DNA from: Telopea speciosissima
Taxonomy: Eukaryota > Streptophyta > Magnoliopsida > Proteales > Proteaceae
Assembly (NCBI RefSeq): GCF_018873765.1
Contig: NC_057924.1
Location: forward strand, 15,525,001-15,589,000
DNA length: 64,000 nt
Direction of reading: 5' to 3'
A model generated the notes under the pieces. It worked only from the letters and a program-made list of their open reading frames with translations. It was not told the origin of the DNA and searched no databases. This document shows, piece by piece, positions 48,098 to 59,063 of this stretch (positions are counted from its first letter, which is position 1; each line of letters opens with the position of its first letter). The position numbers and the translations under genes were made by a program.

Positions 48098-48517
48098 ATA
48101 AAAAATATATATAAATGAACAATATGTAACATGTATCATGCATAAACACTAAAACAGAGAACAATGTATAAGGAGTTAAGTGTATTAGATTGAAATCGTT
48201 ATAAAAAATGAGAAAACCTCACAGATAGTAATAGTCTATTGCCATGAAGAGTGTCGGGCTGGTTCAAACTCATATATGGAAGGGTTTTGTATTGATACGG
48301 AAACCAACGTATATGGCCTTGGGTAACAACATCTCTCTCTCTCTCTCTTTGTGTGTGTGTGGGCGGGTGGGTCACCCCATTCACCGAGGGAGCTTCGGAT
48401 GAAATGTGTGAGGGTATATTGGAAAATCTACTAAAACCTTATGGAGGTTTGTGAACCCTAAGATTATGGCTTAACCATCATCACACGATGAAAGAAAACT
48501 TTCTCCTAATAATCATA
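48098..48517. other. Spacer with a worn GGAGAAAG-family repeat
   Basis: CTAAAACCTTATGGAGGTTTG and GAAAGAAAACTTTCTCC (48490-48506) match the dispersed repeat at 35280-35450. A CT/GT run lies at 48332-48362. Confidence 0.35.
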
Positions 48518-48709
48518 AGGGCAAGAGATCGCTATCTGGTCTTGTAATGGATGCACTAGCATGGGGGGGGCAATAATAACGCTTGCAGTAGCATTTTTTA
48601 CTAAATGGGATTTTTAGTTCAATGGGGGGGGGGGGGGGGAGGTTGAGCGGTAATTTCCGTGATCCTATGTTGCAGGAATCATGCGATCAGTTAGCGTTCT
48701 TTTTTCCCT
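48518..48709. mobile_element. Mutator-like MITE (AGGGAAAAGAACGCTAACTGG ends)
   Basis: AGGGCAAGAGATCGCTATCTGG and GATCAGTTAGCGTTCTTTTT with CCCT are inverse ends. The flanks TAATAATCATA and TAATAATAATA agree at 10 of 11 but are simple sequence. A long G run (48625-48640) lies inside. The piece at 25261 has the same left end. Confidence 0.6.
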
Positions 48710-48850
48710 AATAATAATAGTAGTAGTAGTACTACTACTACTACTACTGTTTTCACTGTATACCTTACATCTTACATACGCAATTGATGAAACCTTATAG
48801 GGCATCGAAGGACCAGCTCCGAATGTTATTAATCAGCCCAAGCATGAGAT

Positions 48851-49106
48851 CATGGTTTGAGGTATTGATACCGTATCGTTCATATCAAGCAATATATAAC
48901 AGTTTTGCTAGTTGGCGATTTCGATACTGTGTCGATATCGTATCAATGATACGATACATGGTATAAAATAATTAAAAATCCAATTCTTTAAGAAAAATCA
49001 GAGATAAATTTGTTTGATACGACTGATCCATGCCAATACCATATTGATATTATATCAATTTAATAGATGATCGATACACGATCCGATACGGTGCACTAAA
49101 ACCATG
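48851..49106. mobile_element. hAT MITE, CATGGTTT family, perfect 8-bp duplication
   Basis: A 256-bp element from CATGGTTTGAGGTATTGAT to CACTAAAACCATG, flanked by identical CATGAGAT (48843-48850, 49107-49114). This copy fixes the family's insertion signature as 8 bp (hAT), since the ends read symmetrically CATGG and CCATG. Confidence 0.85.
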
Positions 49107-49114
49107 CATGAGAT

Positions 49115-50552
49115 ATGAATATACTCCTACGTATATTCCAAAAGCCAAGCAATTGTCTCATTATTATCAAGTCTTTTTGCTGAGCCACAGAAATGAAAAT
49201 GATTTGACGGTCAGCATCATTCATTATGATTCGAATACAAACGCATCTTTAATTAGGTATATGTATGGTCACTCTCATCATCAAAAGAATAAATAAATTC
49301 AAAAAAATTATTTTAAAAAACTATTTTTCAAGACAACAGATTGATATCATCACGTACGAATTAATAATACAAAAACTATAAACAAGTTATCATTTTGACT
49401 TAAATATACATTCCGTGGATGGCTGTCCCATCCTATAAATATAGCCCCGGCTTTGATCTTTACTAGCTAAACGGTTGTCGGGTTGTTGGGTTCCCTTCCT
49501 TGCCTTGACCCATTTATAGTATTTAATGGAAATTACGGTTGGCGGTAAAATATCTAAACCTGAACCAACAAATTGGTCAGCGTGAGCAGAGATTAGAAGT
49601 TCGGTATCCACATGGGGTAGTGACTAGTGAAGCCCGGGCAGGCCCTGGTCGGGTCCTTTAGTGGGTTGGGTAACTTCTAACTACCCTCGGGTCCACATCA
49701 AGTAAGGCTGATGCTCATGAGGTTTTGTAAATTCGGTATTGTGCCACTTCTTCTTGTTCTTATCATGCTTTAGGGTGCCAATCGGTCCAGAGTCGGGTTT
49801 TCAGTCTGGATTCGATTTGGTTCTAGAGAGTCTTGCTGTGATCCAGAATGAATCGTGCTGAACTCAAGTTGAACTTGTTTGGATTGGTTCGGTTTTGGTT
49901 CTTAACCGCTTAGTGAAGATTCAGTCACCATCCTAAGGTTCTCAAAAACCCTATAAGGTTTTAGTATGTTACCGAAATATATTGCCTTGATACCCACTCG
50001 TGCCCATCCTTCAGCCAACTGCGAATGGATTCCCATTCATTGTGGTTGAAGGAAAACTCAAACTTACTTCTTTTGAGTCATGTTAAAAGTTGGAAAAAAA
50101 ATTCTGACCTTGGGTTTCTAAGGATTATGCACATGTCAAATTTCAAGCTCAAATTCATTTTAATATTTTTTCTTGTATTTAATGTGCCTTTTTGTATATC
50201 AAAATTTTCAATGCTTTGTTTTGCCATTAGACAAATTCGTTTGATATGTGAGCAAAGAACATTAAGGTTTACCAATCAAAATAATCTCGGTTCATTTGAA
50301 GTGCAACATGAAAAATATAAATGTAAAGACTGAGAATTTTTGCTAGACCCTGAGGTCACGAACCTTGCGTTCAAAAATTTATTTACCTCCAATGTTGGAT
50401 TTTTTATTTTTAAATTAAAGATTCAAAATATTTAGAGGATTATGTCGTTTCCTAATACTCTAATAGGCACCAACAGACACCTGACTAATAGGTGTGACTA
50501 TTGGACACTTATTTGAATGGTCAACAAACAAGTATTTTGAGAAAAAACATGA
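49115..50552. other. Intergenic with partial MITEs
   Basis: TAGGGTGCCAATCGGTCC at 49771 begins a truncated copy of the TAGGGGTGTCAAT family (to about 49905). At 49915-50060 lies a worn copy of the dispersed GGAGAAAG-related repeat. No gene is seen. Confidence 0.35.
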
Positions 50553-50915
50553 TGTTAGGACATGTCTCTTGGAGATACCCCTTAATGGTGTCTCTTCCTC
50601 TCCTATATATAAGGAGGGGGTGTTGCCCATTTCTCTAAGATTTTTCGAGTGAAGAAAATCTCACTACTTCTGATTTTTCGACGGCATTAATATCATTTTT
50701 TTTTTAAACCTTCTAATGAGCCTAGCCTTGCTCTCCCTTATAATCAAAGTCTTTGTGCATAAGACCAAGGTTCGATGGTTGATTTATCTTGGAGGTAAAA
50801 AACAAGGAATCCTGATTACACTAATACAGGGGGCGTTTCAGACCTTAAGAAGAGTGTCTTCGTTGATGCGACTCAACCACAAATACTAGTTTGTGATCGG
50901 TTCGTGGCTTCCAAC
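50553..50915 (+). mobile_element. Possible LTR remnant
   Basis: Starts TGTTAGGACATGTCTCTTGG and carries CTCCTATATATAAGGAGGG (50602-50620), a strong TATA box, 50 bases in, followed by pyrimidine-rich text, as in a copia LTR. The right end and any target duplication are not resolved. Old. Confidence 0.4.
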
Positions 50916-51042
50916 AACTTCATTGCAGTCTTTTTTTTTTCAACTGGATGCTTGTTTACTACATCCAATCACCAAAAATGAGGAGGGGGGGGGGGGAAAG
51001 TATACATGAAAGATAAGAAGAGAAAGTTTCATTTTTTTTATA

Positions 51043-51461
51043 TGGTGTTGTGTTGCACCCCATCGATAATTTAGAATTTTTCAATACCTTATCTTACGAT
51101 TTGATTATAACTCTTTTGGGCTGAGACTTGACCTGTGAACATGATATATACACAAAATTTCAGCTCTATCAAAGTTTATATGGGGATGATATTGAAAATT
51201 ATATCTCTTTGTTTTCTTATTAAATTGTTCGTGATTAGGGGTTATTAAGGTTACAGGAAAATTCTTTATAAACACAAAGAGGCATGAAGAAAAGATCTTG
51301 TAACCTTTTTCTCCGTAGCTAGTGAAGATTGCTCTCATATCTCAGTGGACTAAGTTCCTCGTGGAACCACGTATATCAGTGCATTGTGATCATTTGATAT
51401 TCTTTTTTTTCTGTTACATTGTGTTTTCTGTATTGTAAATATGTTTCAATTCATACAGCAA
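51043..51461 (+). mobile_element. Possible copia-type LTR remnant
   Basis: TGTTGTGTTGCACC opens a stretch with TATA-like CTTTATAAACAC near 51266, then GGAACCACGTATATC and a T-rich run to about TTCATACAGCA, the general order of a copia LTR. The ends are approximate. No internal part is recognised. Confidence 0.35.
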
Positions 51462-52505
51462 GACACATGATGTATCGGACTGTTTATATTCCAATTTCAC
51501 CCTCAATGTCACAACTTATATTGTTTGCAAAGTAGGGACAAGATCGACATCTGAAAAAAAAAATTTAACAAAATGTTGATAATTTATTATGCTCCTCTGT
51601 ATGTGGAGCATGCAAAGCAGCAAAGGTGGCTAGTGACCTCAAATATTTATTCCTCTTTAATTTCTTGGTTAGTGCCAAAATCTGTTATAGTGGGTTCCAC
51701 CCTCACCATAATTACTAGGGTTTCTCTAAACACAAAGCTAGACAGAAAGAGTAAACATATACTTTAATTGCGTTTTGAGCTGTATTAAGTATCAATTAGG
51801 TCTTCTAACAAATTAAAATTCTTTGTTTTAGATTGATTATAACAACTTTAATTGAGATTGATTCATGTTCTTCTTTGTTTATATAATATAAAATAAAGAC
51901 TAGCTAGGTCATATCATCATCATCTATCATCTTCATTGTCTTTATTTTATTTTAGTAGGAAGTGTCATATCATATCATATGCTTTGATTTCATGCGTCAC
52001 ATGGAGAATGTTATTGGCCAACGTTTCCTTACCATCCAAGCAACTTCCAAGCAAATATTCCATTCTAAACTATTTATTATGGGATTAGTTCAGGACTATC
52101 TGAGTCAACTCTGGTCCCATCACATTGCTAGTTGGATTAGATTAGTTTAGGGTAGTTGTTCTGTTCTTTGTTTATAGGGTTGAAAAAGGAAATTCTTTGG
52201 TTCTAACATTGCCAATAATATGGGATTAGGAACTTAGCTAGGGTTGAAGAACGCCCATTTTCTAGGTGGAACTTTTCATTATATTTACGAAAGAGGATGT
52301 CCTTCTTTTGAGAATTAAAAATATAATAAGGAGAAGAATGAAAAAATGGGAATCAATGACTGATATCAAATTATATAATCCAACGGTTGAAATTGGGCAG
52401 TGTGGAAACTGCACCAGCTACACGACTAGGTATACGCGTTCTTTCTTCCTAAAATATTTTTATTATGAAGCAAACTTAACATTACCAGTGGTTATTATTT
52501 CTTTG
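51462..52505. other. Intergenic, nothing identified
   Basis: AT-rich non-coding DNA with CATATCAT repeats near 51910-51985. Confidence 0.3.
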
Positions 52506-52979
52506 TGTTATCGGTGAAGCTTGATATCAGTCCAAAAAGTGTTGTGGTGATTCTTCGACGGATCGCTTCGCCCTTTGAAACCCGTCAGAATGGCCTAAAA
52601 GTGCATACATCAGCGTCGTGGGCTTTGATTCCTGTAGAACTTGTCGAGATCTTCAATTTAATATGTATTTTGACATATGTTGGGTTCAGGTCCAAACCAG
52701 ACCGGTTGGGTCTTTTGGGTATCTTGAGGCAGTTTTGTATTTTCTAGGTTAGGATTGTCTTATAAAGTGTTCTTATCTCTTTGAGATGTGTGAGAGATTG
52801 AGGGTTTGTATTTTTCGCTTTAGAGAAGTAATGAAATCGTTCTATCGTTCGGCCACAGATGTAATATTCGTACTTGAGGGTGAACCATGTAAAATCTTGT
52901 CTTGTACGTGTGTGCCTTCGTTTTCTTTGCATTTTTTTTTCTTCTACAAATCGCCATTCTAGGCATCATTTCTTTAACA
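52506..52979 (+). mobile_element. Solo LTR (probable copia), same family as 33819
   Basis: A 474-bp segment from TGTTATCGGTGAAGC to CTTTAACA. It shares GAAGC near the start, TTCTTATCTCTTTGAGATG, GTTCTATCGTTCG-like text, ACCATGTAAAATC and TTCTACAAATCGCCATTCTAG with the copy at 33819. The TATA-like CTTATAAAG lies near 52759. No matching target duplication, so it could also be one end of a larger lost element. Confidence 0.75.
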
Positions 52980-53087
52980 AGGTGGGGGTGGGGGTAAGGG
53001 CTGCAGGATGGTTTTTTTTTTTTTTTTTTAAAGTTATTTTTCATGGTGGTAAATAAACCATGGCTAAAAGAAATTATTTATCTAGAT

Positions 53088-53268
53088 ATATTACTAAAAT
53101 AAGTACATTTAGCGACAGTAAGTACTGCCTCTAAATGCATACTTTTTAGCGGCAGCATAATTCAGGATAGATTTTTAGTATAAAGAAATTGCCGGTAAAA
53201 GCTACAATGACAATTTGGCATTCTTTAGTGATGCTAAATATAACTACGACTTCAGTTTTCTTGTAGTG
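53088..53268. mobile_element. CACTA (En/Spm) terminal fragment
   Basis: The right edge reads CAGTTTTCTTGTAGTG, the inverse of CACTACAAGAAAACTG, the classic CACTA terminus. The inside carries TTTAGCGACAG and TTTTTAGCGGCAG subterminal repeats. No left terminus or transposase is visible, so only one end remains. Confidence 0.65.
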
Positions 53269-56227
53269 AATTCTTTTGCCATGTGGATCATGTATCCATT
53301 CTGACCGTTGGATAGAGAAGACATGGTCTAGATTATCTTTGTGTTAAATTTCACAGTCTAATTCAGTCAAATACTCTTTTATATATTCGCATACATCCTG
53401 TGTATGTCTATGAATATATACCAATACTCTAACTATTATTTTGTATTCTCCCAACTTCGAATAGGAACAAACTGTTTAAATAGAAAAAACCATAAAAAAT
53501 AAAAGGCTAAGATTTGTCGTGTGACTTTAAAAAACAACCGTGGCACAAAACAACTACCCTAATAACAATCATAACCAGGTTCTATATCATATCGCATACA
53601 TAAACGATGTGAACCTTTCAATAAATAAAGGTGTTGCCAAAGGCAAACAAGATGAAAGGTTGAAAGAGATTAGAGCCATGGTTTCAGCCTTTTGTCCCCA
53701 AACTTAACCCAACCGCTCCTAAAAACAAATAAGGGAGAGAGTTCTCTACGCAAGCGGTATAAGGCAGCACATTAGTACTAATGAGGTTTGATGAAATGGT
53801 TTTGTACATAAGAGAGCAGTGAAATCGTTTCATGAGGAGAGAGAGGGTGTTAGCATAACCTCTCCTGGTGGCTCAAAAAATCTTTTCCCAAAAAATATTG
53901 TTTAGCCGAACAATAGAATATACTCAAATGAGTTTGTTGACGCGGCTGACACACCCGTATTTATACCTTGGATGGGCCAGAATTGGGTGGAATCGGGTGA
54001 CCCACTGACTTGAGATATCCCCATATTTTTCTAGATCTCATTCTCCAGTATTAAAACCTTGAGTAGAAGGAAAAGTGGGACGCAGGGATGGGACCAAAAC
54101 TTAAAGAAAACCCATAGGATTTAGCCCAATAGGGGTGACCCACAAGGGTGGCCAGAGCCCCAAGAAAGAGGAGGAGGGGTCTAAAACTCGTCACCCAACA
54201 TAGAACAAGCACCATTACAATCAATGGTCCCAACCATCAGTCCAAGGACCAATATCCTTGATCATTATTGTGGAAAACTGGATTATGTCACACTATTCAA
54301 AAGCAAAGGCTGCCTTTGCTTTTGAATTGCAGTCCATATATCACAAAATTTATTGGAGATTATTATTTCATTAATTCTCATGTGGTTCATTAGGTCAGAT
54401 TAGATGATAAGGCAAAGGTCCCGAATTTAAACATCAATTTATTTTCACTAGTTTTGACCTGGACCACATGGTAAATATAGAGCATTTAAAATATTCCATA
54501 TGAAAAATGCTGGTACATTGAGGATGTATTTGATTGGATTTGCCTCTAAATTTGACACATGATCAATTTAAACTATACCTTGTCTATCGATCAATGGTCA
54601 GAGTTGCCACATACATCACCCTCTCATGCAAAATTTAAACTTAGGAATCTTATATGAAATCATTTTCCATTAATTCCAATTTGAATTATCCCAGAATTGA
54701 TTGTAGTGGTTCGTAAATTAGTCAGACTCAGGCTACAAACCAACAATCTTCAACTACCAGGGGTGAGGGGTGAGGGACGAGTACCTTTTGGGTACAATAT
54801 GCAATTCAACAGAATCTATCCTTTGACCTCTCGACGGGCATGTACTCAACTAATAGACCATTAGCCAATCAAACTAACGGTTGTTTATAAATCATATCAT
54901 TTAACTGTTCACCAAAAAAAAAAAAAAAAGGTTTGAACAACTGTCCATAAAATTTGATCCTCATGTGATGGATACCAATTTATTATCTAACTTATCTTCA
55001 TAAAAAAAAGTGGAAAATAAAAAATGAAAAGTTAAAAGATGGCAGTGAAAGGCTTGTGGAGCTCAGGCTTGTGGAGACCCATAGTACTGATGGCCAGCCT
55101 GACCTAGGGAAGGGTACCCAGCCCATACTCGCAACCTAACAAGGAGTAGTCCCTGTCCATTCAGTTACGAGGTCTCGTATTAATCTTCAAACCCTGTAAT
55201 CCTGCACCACATATCATTGGAGTCCGAACCCGCCAAGAAGTGGGCCAGGTTTGATTTCCTTTATTGTTGTGCGCCCTAAAACTCCACTAGCTTGTATTAT
55301 TTGTAGGACATTCCATTTTGATTCAAAGGATATACTCTACGTAAAAATTTATGCCGAACCTCTCTCGGTTAAAGTTGGTATCGTATCGGAATCATTACCG
55401 GATAGTGTCATGGTGCCACTGCACTATGACCATAACCAATATCAATTTATATTGTCGTATAAAAAAAATCGAAGTCATGATGTCATATCGTCAAATCATC
55501 ATATTCCCATATTGTCCACATGACACCAAATCAACATCAAATCACTAAATCATCATATCACCATATCACTACCATGGCATCATATCACCAAATTGCAGCC
55601 ATGGCGGTCATATTTTGGTATATGGCGATTTGATGCCACAGGGGTGATTTGAGATTTGACGATAAGACGACAATTTGATGATTTGGTTATATGATATAGT
55701 AGTAGCGATTTTTTTTTGATATACCAATACAAATTGATACTAGTCATGACTCATGACCATAGCATTGTGATACCATAACATTAACTAGTGATGATACTTA
55801 TCTGATATTGATTTTATCAATATTTTATTATTATTTTTTAAATTTTTATCAGTATCGGATTGGATATCGGCCAAGATCGATACTTAAAACTATTGTGATG
55901 GATAAAAATTTGAAAAACAAAATGATGAATAAAAAAATAAAATAAAAATTAATAAACACTAAGAGAGAGATGGAAGGAAGGAAGAGGTAGTGAGATAATG
56001 CAATGAGAGAGAATGAATGGAATCCACGTGTTGGCCTAAAGGGTGTAAGTAAAGCGGACTCTCACTTCACTTACGTGAAGATTCACCAGAGGCAAGCTAG
56101 TTTCATGCTCACCCATTTCTTACCAACTTCGGTTTTTCTAGTCATTATCATGTATTCTTCCTTTCGTTATGTGATTCCCAATTATTGACCGACTAAGGAG
56201 TTTCCATAATTTCGTCTTCTAGCATAG
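53269..56227. other. Intergenic, repeat-derived, no gene
   Basis: Contains an inverted TATA-like GTATAAATACGGG near 53970 that may be part of a decayed minus-strand LTR, a near-perfect palindrome at 54295-54327, a poly-A run (54906-54921), and GATATCG-rich text at 55840-55890 resembling a CATGGTTT MITE piece. Open frames here lack recognisable domains. Confidence 0.3.
54295..54327. repeat. 33-bp near-perfect palindrome
   Basis: The arms ATTCAAAAGCAAAGGC and GCCTTTGCTTTTGAAT are exact inverses around a single central T, able to form a 16-bp stem. No terminator or promoter context accounts for it. Confidence 0.9.
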
Positions 56228-56381
56228 ATTGGGCTCCTTTGTAGCATGGCATGGTGTGTAGCGCACATCCAACAGCTGGGTTACCATGATGTGCACGCCA
56301 GCATACATTTGGACCCACATCGTGGCAGCCCAGCCGTTGGATATGCTCTGCACATCGTGTCGTGCTGTAGAGGAGCCAAGT
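56228..56381. mobile_element. Foldback MITE with ~65-bp arms
   Basis: ATTGGGCTCCTTTGTAGCATG and its worn inverse TGCTGTAGAGGAGCCAAG are the ends of long arms that also include CATCCAACAGCTGGG and CCAGCCGTTGGATATG. The loop is about 20 bp. No target duplication is clear. Confidence 0.65.
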
Positions 56382-56645
56382 CCTCAAGCACCAATTGAAA
56401 TTGAAAAGCACTTCAATGGATTTAGGATCTACCACATCATTGATCCTTCTTTTCCTTCAAATTTTCGAATGCTACTCTCTTAATCCATGGTTTCCCATTT
56501 CGTAGGACTTAGTGAACATGGTTGGTAATGTGCTTTAATCTGCCTCCACTCTACAAAATTGATACAATTGGGGCTGAACTGAGCTGGTTCAATGTGCTCA
56601 AAGTCATAATCCATATAGCTATGGTTCCAGACGTCTGTGCAGCTC

Positions 56646-57018
56646 TCTTATTTGCGAAGCCTGATCTCAACTTAATCCAAGAAGTACTAGTGATTCTTCC
56701 CTAATATCGACGATCCCGCTATTAGGAGTCGCTTATATTGGAGGCAATTTTGTACTTTCGGAGATTAGGGTTTCACTATATTGTATTGCACGAGACGCTA
56801 TATATAAGGGTTATCTCTTAAATAAATGTATATGTGAGGGTTTTGTATTTTTATTCATCTAAATAGTGGAAGCTCTAATTATCGCTCGGCCGTGGATATA
56901 GCCCACCTTGAGTGAAGCATATAAATCTGTGTTCGATCTGTGTGTGTGTGTGTGTGTTGTCTCTTTTTTCATTTTTCTTTTGCAAATCTTTGTTCTGCTG
57001 CATTGTTAATTCCTAACA
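56646..57018 (+). mobile_element. Solo LTR related to those at 33819 and 52506
   Basis: A 373-bp segment whose start aligns base for base in length with the 33819 copy up to GCGAAGCCTGAT, and which continues with a TATA-like GCTATATATAAGGG, CTCGGCCGTGGATATAGC, and a T-rich run ending CCTAACA. The flanks AGCTC and AGCTT agree at 4 of 5. Diverged from the other two copies and therefore probably older or of a sister family. Confidence 0.65.
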
Positions 57019-59063
57019 AGCTTAACTTAATTTGGAGACTTGTTTTATTAATCAAGTTTAGGAGAAAAGTTTTGTGCACGGTGCATCGAATTCGCTTCAG
57101 CCATAGATGAGGAGAGAGGGAGAGTGTGAAATACTATTTCTTCTTCAACACCCTCTTCCTCAAACAACTATTACATGTCCATCTTTCTTTTAAGTGTGGT
57201 TGGAGCATTAGAAGAAGAGAGAAGGCGCGAAATGATCCCAAGAACTTGGCCAAAATAATCAGAAGTACTCACTACTGGGCAAGAACCACCTTCACTAGCT
57301 AATTGTCATACTTATGCCTTTTCTATTCATTTCCTTCCCAAGTAATTACATCTTCGTCCATGCTCTCATCTATATATTTGCATATTACACCCTCATATGT
57401 TTACTAGACAAGAAAAGAAGGGTTGATCTTTGTGTAACCATGCCTGATTACAAGTAGAATAAAAAATTGAAAAATGAGGAGAGAAAAAACCATATAAATT
57501 TATCATTATTATCATCTTTACTTTTAACTTATTATGTTTTTCTTTTCTTTTATTTCTTTTCTTTTATTTTCTTTCCTTCCAAACATATAGATCAACGTAC
57601 TAGTCCCTACCTGAATCTGTAAACATTTGTTTAGTTAAACATCAGATTGATAATTAATCTAGAGAAGATAACCTACTTACCATCCTTTCCCAGTGGTCTT
57701 GTCGTCCATTATTCCAGTCATCTTACTTGGTTTTGGTTGAGCTTCACGAGGTAATCATTTTTAGTTACACTAATTTTCACTGAGATTGTCCTAGACCCTT
57801 ATCTAGATGACGACTCCCTATATATTCTCTCTCTCTTGTGGGTCCGGGTAGGGGGAGGGTTGTTACTTGTTAGGGGGTGGATATATGTCAAACTGGTTTA
57901 TACTTGTGTCGGATGAAGGTCGGACTTTTCCCCCAAAATTTGAACCAATTCCTAATGGCTTTCAAATCTCATGTTACAACTTGATCCAGTGTAGTAAAAC
58001 TTGCAACCCCGGCCCAAGTCTATTTAGGCTGCAACAATTTCTAACTCAAAGATAAGTTTATCTGTTAGGTGTGGAGATTAGATGTGGCTCTTGAAGTCAC
58101 CTATGATAGCTACTACAATGTAGTTGTGCAGTGAAGAATGGGTGATTTTAGGCTAAATGATAATCTTGAACCCAAACTAAGAATTAATGTGCATGCCTGT
58201 GTAGTTAACTTAAGAATATTATCTCTTAACATGATTTGATAGCATGAAACCCAACACCACAATTCATTCTCCTTAGGTTAAATACTATTTAAGCAACAAA
58301 AAAAAAAAAAAAAAAAAACCAAGGTTAACAACAAATACCAATGACTGTAAACCACAGAAATCACAGAAACCAAACACCCCATATTGCATTAGGAAATCTC
58401 CCTCTCTTTTATGTTGCTATACCCACCCCCTTCCCCCTACATCAAAACAATGTTCCAGGGGAAAAGAAATTATTATTTCCCCTTCCCATGTTTTCTTTTT
58501 GAGGACTGAAAACTGTAAATATCTCCAATACACCCCCCAACACCACCACCTAAAGACAGATACATTAGAAAGAAAAGCATTTCATACAAATATACATACA
58601 AAGAAAACCAACTTACTGGTCCAGGAAATGCACTCATGAACTGCTCAACTCATAGATCCTTTGTTAAAGAACCACCCTTCATGAACAGTACTGTAGCTTA
58701 GCCTTAGTTGATGATGATGGAAGACGATGAGAGGAAGATGATCCGAGGTTCTTCTCAGAGCAAAAGGTTTCTTTTTAACCTTGTAAACCAAAAGTGCGAT
58801 AAAATATTCATTCTATTTTGTGGTGTTTGCAACCGACATGATCGCTCCGATCTGATCCCCTCCCATCAGTGGCTCTGATACAAAATTTTTTGTTTCAGTA
58901 TTCCCCCAACTCCCCCCCTTCCCCCTCCCCAAACTGTGGCCACCAAGTTCTGTACTACAATAAGAAATAAACCAACAAAGCCCACTAAAAACAAAGACCC
59001 AAGATGATGAAAAAGAGAGAAAGAAAGAAAGAACCAGATGAGATTGGTCACAGATTTGCTTAA
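57019..59063. other. Intergenic, then 3' flank of Dof gene 2
   Basis: At 57788-57830 the words TCCTAGACCCTTATCT and GACTCCCTATATATTCTC repeat those at 11425-11465, a probable piece of the Tat-type LTR. A poly-A run lies at 58300-58318. The part next to 59063 is the expected 3' UTR of Dof gene 2. No further gene is seen. Confidence 0.35.
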
